DNA from: Deltaproteobacteria bacterium
Lineage (GTDB): Bacteria > Desulfobacterota > Syntrophorhabdia > Syntrophorhabdales > Syntrophorhabdaceae
DNA: 7,190 nt
Reading direction: 5' to 3'
Assembly (NCBI GenBank): GCA_003506795.1
Contig: DNYO01000001.1
Span: 3,878-11,067 of the forward strand
The notes below the pieces were generated by a model. That model made no database searches and was not told the DNA's origin. It was given only the letters and a program-made list of their open reading frames with translations. How positions within the stretch are numbered: the first letter of the stretch is position 1; each line of letters opens with the position of its first letter. Positions 1-5,346 of this stretch are shown here, piece by piece. The position numbers and the translations under genes were made by a program.

Positions 1-474
1 GAGGCGACGAAAATACCCTTTTATCCCGTTGCCACGGACCTCAACACCGGTGAGACCGTCACGCTGGAGAGAGGTTCTCTCGCCAAGGCCATCCATGCCT
101 CCTCCGCCATCCCCGGGATCTTCGTACCCGTTGCCTTCGGCAACCGGACCCTCGTGGACGGCGGCGTCACAAGCAACATCGCATGCGAGGTGGCCCGGTC
201 CAAAGGCGCCAACGTCATAATTGCCGTCAACCTGCAAAAGGACATAAAGGATGGAGATATAACCTCCGTCATAGATGTCATCGCCCAATCCATAGCGATC
301 ATGATGCATGTAAATTCGAAAACGAAACTCTCCTATGCCGACGTCATCCTCGAACCGGACACGAAGGGCATCTCCATGTTCGATTTTTCCCAGAAAAAGA
401 CCCTCATGGAAGAAGGCATAAAGGCAACGGAAAGAGCTATGCCGAAGATCAAGGCCCTCGTGGGAAAACCGTAA
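1..474 (+). CDS. Patatin-like phospholipase family protein, C-terminal part (5'-truncated by window edge)
   Basis: The reading frame is open from base 1 to a TAA at 472-474 and gives 157 residues with no start in the window. Two stretches are typical of the bacterial patatin/RssA branch of the NTE-like lipid acyl hydrolases: 'PVATDLNTGE' near residue 9, followed by 'AIHASSAIPGIF' near residue 30, and 'LVDGGV' near residue 51. In this family the Asp of the D-G-G/A motif (here Asp53, codon 157-159) is the second member of the Ser-Asp catalytic dyad. The nucleophile elbow GxSxG and the oxyanion-hole glycines would lie upstream, outside the window, so activity cannot be judged fully. The likely role is hydrolysis of a membrane or lipid ester; the substrate is unknown. 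The end of the protein is ordinary for the family. No terminator with a clean U-tract follows. Confidence 0.88.
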   Translation, partial: EATKIPFYPVATDLNTGETVTLERGSLAKAIHASSAIPGIFVPVAFGNRTLVDGGVTSNIACEVARSKGANVIIAVNLQKDIKDGDITSVIDVIAQSIAIMMHVNSKTKLSYADVILEPDTKGISMFDFSQKKTLMEEGIKATERAMPKIKALVGKP

Positions 475-849
475 AAAACAGTTCAAGGTTTCGGGTTAAA
501 GACAAGCAAACCTCTCAGGCGAAGGGAAGATCCCTGTCTCCGGATTTTCTTTTTCTGCCGGCTTACTCCATTTTCCCCACTTCAATAAGGGTTTTTCACC
601 GCGAATATCAGGTATTGCCTGATGCTTCCCCTGGCCGGACTCAGGTATCTTTTGTTCCTGTTGACCTGGAATGACACTATGTGGACGGAAACATACGAGC
701 CATAAGCTTGATGTCAGGATCTTCCTCCGCAGAAAAGAAGTCAATCATTGGATGACGAAGGTGGATCCTGTGGCAAAGTAGAAGAGTTTTATACCTATAC
801 ACCGCACATCCAACCAGGGCATCAAAGCGCCATATGAGGAAAAAGAGAA
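475..849. other. 375-base intergenic region upstream of nhaD, no convincing gene
   Basis: No open frame here has recognisable protein content. Several small inverted repeats are visible. AGGTTT (486-491) can pair with AAACCT (508-513). AGGGA-AGA-TCCCT (523-535) is a short stem-loop followed about 10 bases later by a T-rich run (545-556), which could be a weak terminator for the phospholipase gene. ATCAGG-TATTG-CCTGAT (607-623) is a further stem-loop. The octamer TCAGGTAT occurs twice (608-615 and 641-648). An AT-rich patch at 787-801 (TTTTATACCTATACA) could hold a -10 element for nhaD, but no good -35 element is paired with it. The length suggests an untranslated leader or decayed sequence; I cannot tell which. 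Confidence 0.5.
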
Positions 850-2268
850 ATGAAGAAAGGTATCCGTCTATTCATGTCGCTGGCAGCGCTTATGGCCTTG
901 CCTGTTTGCGCGGGAGCAAGCGGCAGTAACGATCAATCTTTGAACCTTGCGACATCCGCCTTCGGTATCATTGCCCTCTGCCTTTTTGTTGCGGCATACG
1001 TGGTCGTAATCTGCGAGGAGAGGCTCCATCTCAGAAAAAGCAAGCCGGTCATGGTTGCAGGCAGCGTCATCTGGATTCTCGTCGCGCTTGCATACATCGG
1101 CGTGGGCAGGCAGGATGTTATCCATGAGGCTATCGTGCGCAATCTGGCCGAATACGTCGAACTCTTCCTCTTCCTTCTCGCCGCGATGACATATATCAAC
1201 GCACTGGAAGAAAGAAAAGTCTTCGAGGCCCTGACCTCCTGGCTTGTCAGCAAAGGATTCGGACTGAGAAAAATATACTGGATGACGGGCATCCTGTCCT
1301 TTTTCATCTCTCCGGTATGCGACAATCTGACCACGGCACTCCTCATGGGTGCCGTGGTAATAGCGGTCGCGCGCAACAACAAAAGATTCATCGTGGTGTC
1401 CTGCATCAATATCGTTGTCGCGGCAAATGCCGGCGGTGCTTTTTCACCTTTCGGCGATATAACAACGCTGATGGTCTGGCAGAAAGGCAAGCTTCCCTTT
1501 GGAGAATTCTTTGCACTCTTCATTCCGGCCGCAATAAATTGGCTCATTCCGGCAATAATCATGAGCTTCACCGTTCCCAACGAGGTAAAACAGAGGTCCA
1601 TAATACCTCTCAAAATGAAAGCCGGCGCACGCCGAATCATGATTCTCTTCGCCTTGACGATTATTACGGCGGTATTATTCCATAACACCCTCCACCTTCC
1701 ACCCGCCCTTGGAATGATGCTCGGACTAGGGTATCTGTCTTTTTTCGGATATTACCTGAAAAGAATAGAGCAGCGGCATCGTTGTATCGAGGATCCTCTT
1801 GATATAATGGGTCACGATAAAGCCAGGGGTTTCGATCTCTTCAGGAAGGTCGCCCGCGCCGAATGGGACACGCTGCTTTTCTTTTACGGCATTATTTTTT
1901 GCGTGGGCGGACTCGGACAGTTGGGATACCTCGCGATCATGTCCGAATATCTCTACGCCCTCGGTCCCACACCTGCAAATGTAATGATCGGAATCATTTC
2001 GGCCCTGATTGACAATATTCCCGTAATGTATGCGGTGTTGACGATGAACCCCGATATGTCTTCGGGCCAGTGGCTCCTCGTGACTTTGACGGCCGGCGTA
2101 GGGGGAAGTCTGCTCTCCGTCGGCTCCGCCGCCGGCGTTGGCTTGATGGGTAGTGCGAGAGGAGCATATACGTTCGCCGGCCACCTGAAATGGACCTGGG
2201 CAATTGGGCTTGGCTACGCGGCAAGCATATGGACCCATCTTGTCTTGAATGCAAGATTCTTCCATTAA
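850..2268 (+). CDS. nhaD: NhaD-type Na+/H+ antiporter (472 aa)
   Basis: This is an inner-membrane secondary transporter of the NhaD family (ion transporter superfamily), expected to exchange cytoplasmic Na+ (or Li+) for protons. The N-terminus (K2-K3, then a hydrophobic run to about residue 20 ending in Ala-Gly-Ala-Ser) looks like the signal peptide seen on proteobacterial NhaD proteins. It is followed by the characteristic 'EERLHLRKSKPV' segment (57-67). Many hydrophobic segments follow. Conserved motifs visible are 'SPVCDNLTTALLMG' (154-167, Asp158), 'SPFGDITTLMVW' (199-210, Asp203), 'ALIDNIPVMY' (385-394, Asp388) and 'SVGSAAGVGLMG' (423-434). The acidic residues in the first three are those expected to bind cations. 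Length is normal for the family. The start is supported by a GAGGA Shine-Dalgarno at 836-840, nine bases before the ATG. It appears monocistronic: a 375-base gap lies upstream, and a convergent tRNA gene begins about 60 bases downstream. Confidence 0.93.
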   Translation: MKKGIRLFMSLAALMALPVCAGASGSNDQSLNLATSAFGIIALCLFVAAYVVVICEERLHLRKSKPVMVAGSVIWILVALAYIGVGRQDVIHEAIVRNLAEYVELFLFLLAAMTYINALEERKVFEALTSWLVSKGFGLRKIYWMTGILSFFISPVCDNLTTALLMGAVVIAVARNNKRFIVVSCINIVVAANAGGAFSPFGDITTLMVWQKGKLPFGEFFALFIPAAINWLIPAIIMSFTVPNEVKQRSIIPLKMKAGARRIMILFALTIITAVLFHNTLHLPPALGMMLGLGYLSFFGYYLKRIEQRHRCIEDPLDIMGHDKARGFDLFRKVARAEWDTLLFFYGIIFCVGGLGQLGYLAIMSEYLYALGPTPANVMIGIISALIDNIPVMYAVLTMNPDMSSGQWLLVTLTAGVGGSLLSVGSAAGVGLMGSARGAYTFAGHLKWTWAIGLGYAASIWTHLVLNARFFH

Positions 2269-2327
2269 ACCTGTTTTTGTATTTAATCTGAAAGGCGAAG
2301 TGCGGAATTTTTGAGCTGTTTTTTGAA

Positions 2328-2420
2328 TGGCGGAGAGGCAGGGATTTGAACCCTGGGTACGGGTTTATCCGTACACTCGCTTAGCAGGCGAGCACCTTCG
2401 GCCTACTCGGTCACCTCTCC
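2328..2420 (-). tRNA. tRNA-Ser (anticodon GCU), CCA encoded
   Basis: Read on the minus strand, this 93-base gene folds as a class II tRNA. The acceptor stem is GGAGAGG/CCTCTCC with G as discriminator base and an encoded CCA (2328-2330). The D arm is closed by ACC/GGT. The anticodon stem is CTCGC/GCGAG with loop CTGCTAA, giving anticodon GCT (complement at 2383-2385). The long variable arm is GTACGG/CCGTAC, and the T arm is CAGGG-TTCAAAT-CCCTG. The long variable arm and GCU anticodon identify a serine tRNA reading AGC and AGU codons. All stems pair well. The gene is convergent with nhaD and divergent from epmA. No U-tract terminator is obvious 3' of the CCA. Confidence 0.98.
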
Positions 2421-2434
2421 GTAAAGGCCACAGT

Positions 2435-2464
2435 TGGACAAAGTATACTTGTTTGCTGTATAAA
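2435..2464 (+). promoter_or_regulatory. Sigma70-type promoter for epmA, overlapping the tRNA-Ser promoter
   Basis: TGGACA (2435-2440, five of six matches) and TATAAA (2459-2464, five of six matches) are spaced by 18 bases. The start site would fall near 2471, some 20 to 45 bases before the two possible epmA start codons. The elements interleave with those of the minus-strand tRNA promoter, so RNA polymerase probably cannot occupy both at once. Confidence 0.6.
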
Positions 2465-2470
2465 ATGCAA
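2442..2470 (-). promoter_or_regulatory. Sigma70-type promoter for tRNA-Ser
   Basis: On the minus strand, TTGCAT (2470-2465) and TATACT (2447-2442) are separated by exactly 17 bases. The -10 element matches the consensus at five of six positions and the -35 element at three of six. Transcription would begin near 2435, about 15 bases before the mature tRNA 5' end at 2420, which is a reasonable tRNA leader. It occupies the same DNA as the plus-strand epmA promoter. Confidence 0.65.
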
Positions 2471-2516
2471 TAACGCACTCGCCGGTCAGGTCATGGGAAT
2501 AGAGGATATACGAACG

Positions 2517-3467
2517 ATGCAAAATACTATCAAGGCGCGCCACGAAATGCTTCGCGCGACGCGCGATTTTTTCTACGAGCGCGGCTACCTTGAGGTCGAG
2601 ACGGCAAACCTCATGGCCACGGCGCCTCCGGATACCCATATCGACCCGCTTACCGTCCATGTCGGGGAAAAGGGTCCTTTCTTCCTTCACACATCCCCCG
2701 AGATGGGCATGAAGAAACTCCTCCGGGCTGGCATAGCAAGGATCTTCCAGGTATGCAAGGTCTGGCGGGTGGAGGATCATCAGGAGCTGCACAACACGGA
2801 ATTCACCATGGTGGAATGGTACCGCGAAGGGTCATACGAAGAGGCTATGGACGAGACCTGCGATCTCGTGGAGTTCGTTTCCCGCAGGCTTTCTGCCGGC
2901 CCGCCGGAGCGTTTTCGCCGACCCTACCCCCTGCATCAGCTTGACGCCCTTTTCCGGGACATAATGGGATTCGACCCCTTCCGCCTCGATCGCGACGAAT
3001 TCTTTGAGGCCCTCAGACAAAAGCCTTTCCCCGGTATCGACGAAAAAGATGACTGGAACGATCTGTTTTTCAAGGTCCTCATACAAGAGATCGAAGAGAC
3101 CCTGAGAGGCGAAAAGCCTTATATCGTCGCCGGGTGGCCCTTTTCCATTTCAACGATGGCAAAAAAGCGTGACGACAACGACCGCATGGTGGAGCGTTTC
3201 GAACTCTACATCGACGGCCTGGAGATCGCCAACGGCTACACGGAACTTACCGATCCCCATCAACAGCGCGAACGCTTCATCGAAGACAACGCACACCGCT
3301 GTCGCCTCGGAAAACCTTCCTTCCCCATCGACGAATTCTTCCTCGACGCCCTGGGAACAATAAATGGCCCTATTGCCGGCGTTTCCGTGGGCCTCGACAG
3401 GCTCCTCATGGCCCTCCTTGCAAAGAAAACCATCGGCGAAGCGACAGTAGACAGGCTGACCGTATAG
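2517..3467 (+). CDS. epmA: EF-P lysine ligase EpmA (PoxA/GenX/YjeA), LysRS paralogue
   Basis: EpmA is a class II lysyl-tRNA synthetase-like enzyme without an anticodon-binding domain. It activates (R)-beta-lysine with ATP and attaches it to a conserved lysine of elongation factor P, which helps ribosomes through polyproline stretches. Visible signatures, numbered from the ATG at 2493, are the N-terminal 'RGYLEVETANL' (30-40), 'HTSPEMGMKKLLRAG' (66-80), a motif 2 region 'WRVEDHQELHNTEFTMVEWY' (92-111), 'IDGLEIANGYTELTD' (240-254) and motif 3 'GVSVGLDRLLMALL' (297-310). Length is 316 aa from 2517 or 324 aa from 2493; E. coli EpmA has 325. I prefer ATG 2517 because AGAGGA (2501-2506) sits at a suitable distance, whereas AGG is only two bases before ATG 2493. 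Neither EF-P nor the lysine 2,3-aminomutase EpmB is in the window, so the modification pathway cannot be confirmed from it. Confidence 0.9.
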   Translation: MQNTIKARHEMLRATRDFFYERGYLEVETANLMATAPPDTHIDPLTVHVGEKGPFFLHTSPEMGMKKLLRAGIARIFQVCKVWRVEDHQELHNTEFTMVEWYREGSYEEAMDETCDLVEFVSRRLSAGPPERFRRPYPLHQLDALFRDIMGFDPFRLDRDEFFEALRQKPFPGIDEKDDWNDLFFKVLIQEIEETLRGEKPYIVAGWPFSISTMAKKRDDNDRMVERFELYIDGLEIANGYTELTDPHQQRERFIEDNAHRCRLGKPSFPIDEFFLDALGTINGPIAGVSVGLDRLLMALLAKKTIGEATVDRLTV

Positions 3468-3480
3468 AAACCCCGGTACC

Positions 3481-3509
3481 TTGACCAATCCCGGGGGGAA
3501 TCCTATATT
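3481..3509 (+). promoter_or_regulatory. Strong sigma70-type promoter for the DUF2284/rubrerythrin-like operon
   Basis: TTGACC (3481-3486) and TATATT (3504-3509) each match the consensus at five of six positions and are 17 bases apart. The predicted start, about 3516, is only some 5 bases before ATG 3522 and 14 before ATG 3531. An inverted repeat CCCCGG (3471-3476) / CCGGGG (3491-3496) brackets the -35 element. Confidence 0.7.
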
Positions 3510-3518
3510 GTACGTACA
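3509..3518. promoter_or_regulatory. 10-bp palindrome at the predicted transcription start (candidate operator)
   Basis: TGTACGTACA is a perfect 10-bp palindrome lying between the -10 element and the start codon, exactly where transcription should begin. A repressor bound here would block initiation. No regulator is known for it from the sequence; it does not resemble a PerR/Fur box. Confidence 0.35.
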
Positions 3519-3521
3519 TTT

Positions 3522-4049
3522 ATGGACTCTATGGAATTCGGGAAATATGTAGACATTGCGAGGAAGAAAGGGGCGGATCACGCTGTCATTGTCGACACGT
3601 CTCTGGTTCGTACGGCCCCCTGGGTGCGCCTGAAGTGCGAGTTCGGGTGCGAGGGATACGGTCTCAGAAGGTCATGTCCGCCCTACACCCCGGATTATGA
3701 AAGGACCCGGTCGATCCTTGATTCCTATAAACACGCCATGCTTGTTCATCGCCACTGGATAAAAGGTTACGAACTGGTGAACACGCTTAACGATCTCATC
3801 GTCGACCTGGAGACAACGTTGTTTCTGGATGGATATTATAAGGCCTTTGGTATGGGCTGCGGGCCCTGCACGCGGTGCAAAAAATGTGACACCTCGAAAA
3901 ATTGCATTCACCCGGACCGCATGAGACCGTCCATGGAATCCTGCGGTATAGACGTATTTCAGACCGCCAGGGCCCAGGGGCTTCCCATTGAAGTGGTTCG
4001 AGGTCATGCACAAGAGCGGGATGTATACGGGCTTGTTCTCATTGAATGA
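3522..4049 (+). CDS. DUF2284 domain protein, predicted cysteine-rich metal-binding protein
   Basis: This 175-residue protein matches the DUF2284 family pattern of predicted metal-binding proteins. Near the N-terminus is 'LKCEFGCEGYGLRRSCPPYTP' split over residues 38-57, giving Cys39, Cys43 and Cys52 and the family hallmark C-P-P-Y-x-P. In the C-terminal half is CGPCTRCKKC (113-122), a CxxCxxCxxC run, then Cys128 and Cys141: nine cysteines in all, enough to hold an Fe-S cluster or other metal site. No membrane segment or signal peptide is seen, so it should be cytoplasmic. Its biochemical role is not established. It is followed after 20 bases by a diiron rubrerythrin-like gene and shares a promoter with it, which suggests a redox or electron-transfer role (inference). 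No Shine-Dalgarno precedes ATG 3522 or the alternative ATG 3531, so translation may be leaderless. Confidence 0.85.
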   Translation: MDSMEFGKYVDIARKKGADHAVIVDTSLVRTAPWVRLKCEFGCEGYGLRRSCPPYTPDYERTRSILDSYKHAMLVHRHWIKGYELVNTLNDLIVDLETTLFLDGYYKAFGMGCGPCTRCKKCDTSKNCIHPDRMRPSMESCGIDVFQTARAQGLPIEVVRGHAQERDVYGLVLIE

Positions 4050-4069
4050 ACTGAGAAAGGAGCGATGTC

Positions 4070-4594
4070 ATGGATGAAAAAGAACGGTTGAGCGCACTGG
4101 AAGTGGCGCTGAACAACGAAATGAAAGAACGGGAATTCTATCTCAAGAATGCCGACCGCACGAACAACCCTCTCGGGAAGGCCATGTTCAGGAGAATAGC
4201 CGAGGACGAGGTGGAGCACTATGAACGACTAAAGCAGCTCCATGTGAAATGGAAGGAAAAAGACAAATGGCCCGAAACGGTACCCCTGATCGTAAACCAA
4301 ACGAACATCAGGGATCTCCTCGTCAACACGCTTAAGAACATTGACAAGTCGGCGCAGACCGATGCGGGCGACCTGGAGGCCATCAAGACTGCCGCCGATT
4401 TCGAGGAAAAAGGCGTTAAATTCTACAAGGACCTTGCCGCATCATCCACCGATATGCGCGAGAAGGACTTTTTCACACTCCTTTCCATGATCGAATATGA
4501 GCACTTCATGTCGTTGCGCGACGCCGAAGAGTATTTCGAAAACCCTGCTGCATGGTTCTATAAAGTCGAGCATTCCATGGTGGATGGCGGATGA
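4070..4594 (+). CDS. Rubrerythrin-like ferritin-family diiron protein (no rubredoxin domain)
   Basis: This 174-residue protein is a four-helix-bundle member of the ferritin-like superfamily, close to the rubrerythrin erythrin domain. Two internal halves each carry an E-x6-Y helix and an E-x2-H helix: Glu17 (with Tyr24), Glu47 and His50 in the first half; Glu112 (with Tyr119), Glu142 and His145 in the second. These form a complete set of diiron ligands. The C-terminal rubredoxin FeCys4 domain of classical rubrerythrin is absent, so electrons must come from another protein; the rubredoxin encoded 540 bases downstream is the obvious candidate. The likely role is peroxide reduction or iron and oxygen handling in an anaerobe's cytoplasm. 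AAAGGAG (4056-4062) lies seven bases before the ATG. The 20-base gap to the DUF2284 gene indicates co-transcription. Confidence 0.88.
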   Translation: MDEKERLSALEVALNNEMKEREFYLKNADRTNNPLGKAMFRRIAEDEVEHYERLKQLHVKWKEKDKWPETVPLIVNQTNIRDLLVNTLKNIDKSAQTDAGDLEAIKTAADFEEKGVKFYKDLAASSTDMREKDFFTLLSMIEYEHFMSLRDAEEYFENPAAWFYKVEHSMVDGG

Positions 4595-4648
4595 GAAGCG
4601 TTTGGGGATGCGCATTCGGGCCGGGAGATATCAATCTATAATTTCTCC

Positions 4649-4678
4649 TTGACAAGAATCCTTCTTAAGTAATATGCT
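4649..4678 (+). promoter_or_regulatory. Sigma70-type promoter for perR-rubredoxin
   Basis: TTGACA (4649-4654) is a perfect -35 hexamer. TATGCT (4673-4678), four of six matches, follows after 18 bases. Transcription would start near 4685, leaving a short leader that contains the AAGGA ribosome binding site (4688-4692) ten bases before the perR ATG. The spacer carries a Fur/PerR-like inverted repeat. Confidence 0.65.
4653..4667. promoter_or_regulatory. Putative Fur/PerR-family operator in the perR promoter
   Basis: CAAGAATCCTTCTTA lies between the -35 and -10 elements and contains the exact inverted repeat AAGAA-TCC-TTCTT (4654-4666). Set against the 7-1-7 Fur-family pattern TGANAATNATTNTCA, it agrees at eight of the twelve defined positions. 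Its place in the core promoter of a Fur-family gene fits autorepression. The call is by eye; no footprint or motif score supports it. Confidence 0.45.
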
Positions 4679-4702
4679 TTCCTATATAAGGACGGTTATT
4701 AA

Positions 4703-5125
4703 ATGTCAGACGTTTCAAACAAGAATATGAAAATGACGCCTCAGAGGATAGCCATTATGAAATACCTCGACGGAAACACGGCTCACCCCAGTGCAGCGGA
4801 CATATACGTGGCCCTGCAGGAGCAATTTCCGACCATGTCTCTCGCCACCGTCTATAACACCATGGAGACTCTGAAACAACAGGGGGCGGTCGTCGAACTT
4901 TCTATAGACCCGGGAAAGAAGCGTTTTGATCCCAACACTCAGCCTCACCACCATCTTATATGCATCAAATGCAAGACTGTTTTGGATATATTTGTCGATT
5001 TTCCCCTCCCGCTTTCCGACAGAGAGACCGGGGGGTTCCAGATCCTCGGTAACCGCGTCGATTTTTACGGGATATGCAAAACCTGCGGCGATACGCCCCG
5101 GGAAATGATACAGACAAACCGTTAA
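4703..5125 (+). CDS. perR: PerR-type Fur-family peroxide-responsive repressor
   Basis: This 140-residue Fur-family regulator has an N-terminal winged helix with 'MTPQRIAIMKYL' (11-22), 'HPSAADIY' (28-35) and the recognition-helix region 'SLATVYNTMETL' (46-57). The C-terminal metal-binding and dimerisation domain follows. Mapped on Bacillus PerR with a constant offset of nine, the regulatory-metal ligands are all present: His28 (His37), Asp76 (Asp85), His82 (His91), His84 (His93) and Asp95 (Asp104). The structural Zn site is Cys87-x2-Cys90 and Cys125-x2-Cys128. Aspartate at the position that is Glu in Fur, within 'TVLDIFVDF', favours PerR over Fur. In PerR proteins, Fe(II)-catalysed oxidation of the His ligands releases DNA. 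It is expected to repress itself and neighbouring peroxide-defence genes. Eleven bases separate it from the rubredoxin gene, so the two form one operon. Confidence 0.9.
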   Translation: MSDVSNKNMKMTPQRIAIMKYLDGNTAHPSAADIYVALQEQFPTMSLATVYNTMETLKQQGAVVELSIDPGKKRFDPNTQPHHHLICIKCKTVLDIFVDFPLPLSDRETGGFQILGNRVDFYGICKTCGDTPREMIQTNR

Positions 5126-5136
5126 GGAGGTGTAAC

Positions 5137-5274
5137 ATGGTCTGGACATGTTCAGTGTGTGGATACAGATACGACGAAAAAGTCGAAAAGGTCCCTTTCG
5201 ATCAATTGCCTGATGACTGGGCCTGCCCCATCTGCAATGCTCCGAAAGACGCTTTCGAGAAATCAGAGTCATAA
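5137..5274 (+). CDS. Rubredoxin, short-loop 45-residue type
   Basis: Rubredoxin is a small cytoplasmic electron carrier with one Fe(Cys)4 centre. The ligands are Cys5-V-x-Cys8-G and Cys30-P-x-Cys33, in the usual 'CSVCGYRYDE' and 'WACPICNAPKDAF' contexts. At 45 residues it lacks about seven residues between the two knuckles compared with typical 52-54 aa rubredoxins. Its 'VPFDQLPDDW' run is like that of the short Desulfovibrio desulfuricans rubredoxin. The start is ATG 5137, not the upstream in-frame ATG at 5074, which lies inside perR: an excellent AAGGAGG (5124-5130) stands six bases before 5137. It is co-transcribed with perR and likely feeds electrons to diiron peroxidases such as the rubrerythrin-like protein upstream, or to a superoxide reductase elsewhere (inference). 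Confidence 0.95.
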   Translation: MVWTCSVCGYRYDEKVEKVPFDQLPDDWACPICNAPKDAFEKSES

Positions 5275-5315
5275 TCCCTCCCAAACCCGCCCCATAACAT
5301 TCATGTTCCCCAATT

Positions 5316-5346
5316 CCCTCCCGCAACGGGAGGGGCATGTCTTTTA
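5316..5346 (+). terminator. GC-rich hairpin, probable terminator of perR-rubredoxin, overlapping the next gene's start
   Basis: CCCTCCCG (5316-5323), loop CAA, CGGGAGGG (5327-5334) forms an 8-bp, nearly all-GC stem. TCTTTT follows at 5341-5346. The T-run begins six bases after the stem, so it is not a textbook intrinsic terminator. The 3' arm contains GGGAGGGG, which is also the only Shine-Dalgarno-like sequence before ATG 5337 of the Lgt-like gene. The hairpin may therefore control translation instead of, or as well as, ending transcription. Confidence 0.55.

Noticed and set aside
661..689. TTGACC at 661-666 as a -35 element for nhaD
   Set aside because: At 17 bases spacing the sequence is GACGGA, which is not a -10 element, and no better hexamer falls at 16 or 18.
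496..744. 82-codon minus-strand frame in the gap before nhaD
   Set aside because: The translation shows no recognisable motif, and no clear promoter or ribosome binding site was found.
671..781. Small plus-strand frame of 36 codons (ATG 671 to TAG 781), basic in its second half
   Set aside because: No Shine-Dalgarno precedes it and the product is unrecognised; its length is within chance expectation.
933..1688. 251-codon open frame on the minus strand inside nhaD
   Set aside because: It lies wholly antisense to a well-supported antiporter gene, has no recognisable domain, and its low-complexity composition fits a complementary shadow of a membrane protein gene.
1726..2265. 179-codon minus-strand frame at the end of nhaD
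   Set aside because: It is antisense to conserved NhaD motifs (D-N-I-P and S-V-G-S-A-A-G) and has no domain or suitable context of its own.
2328..2420. Selenocysteine tRNA, because of the long variable arm
   Set aside because: The anticodon is GCU, not UCA, and the acceptor stem is the usual 7 bp, so it is tRNA-Ser.
4624..4648. GGAGA/TCTCC inverted repeat as a terminator after the rubrerythrin-like gene
   Set aside because: The stem is only 5 bp with a 15-base AT-rich loop, no U-tract follows, and it runs into the -35 element of perR.
5074..5274. Longer 66-residue rubredoxin starting at ATG 5074
   Set aside because: That start lies inside perR without a ribosome binding site, whereas AAGGAGG stands six bases before ATG 5137 and gives a normal short rubredoxin.
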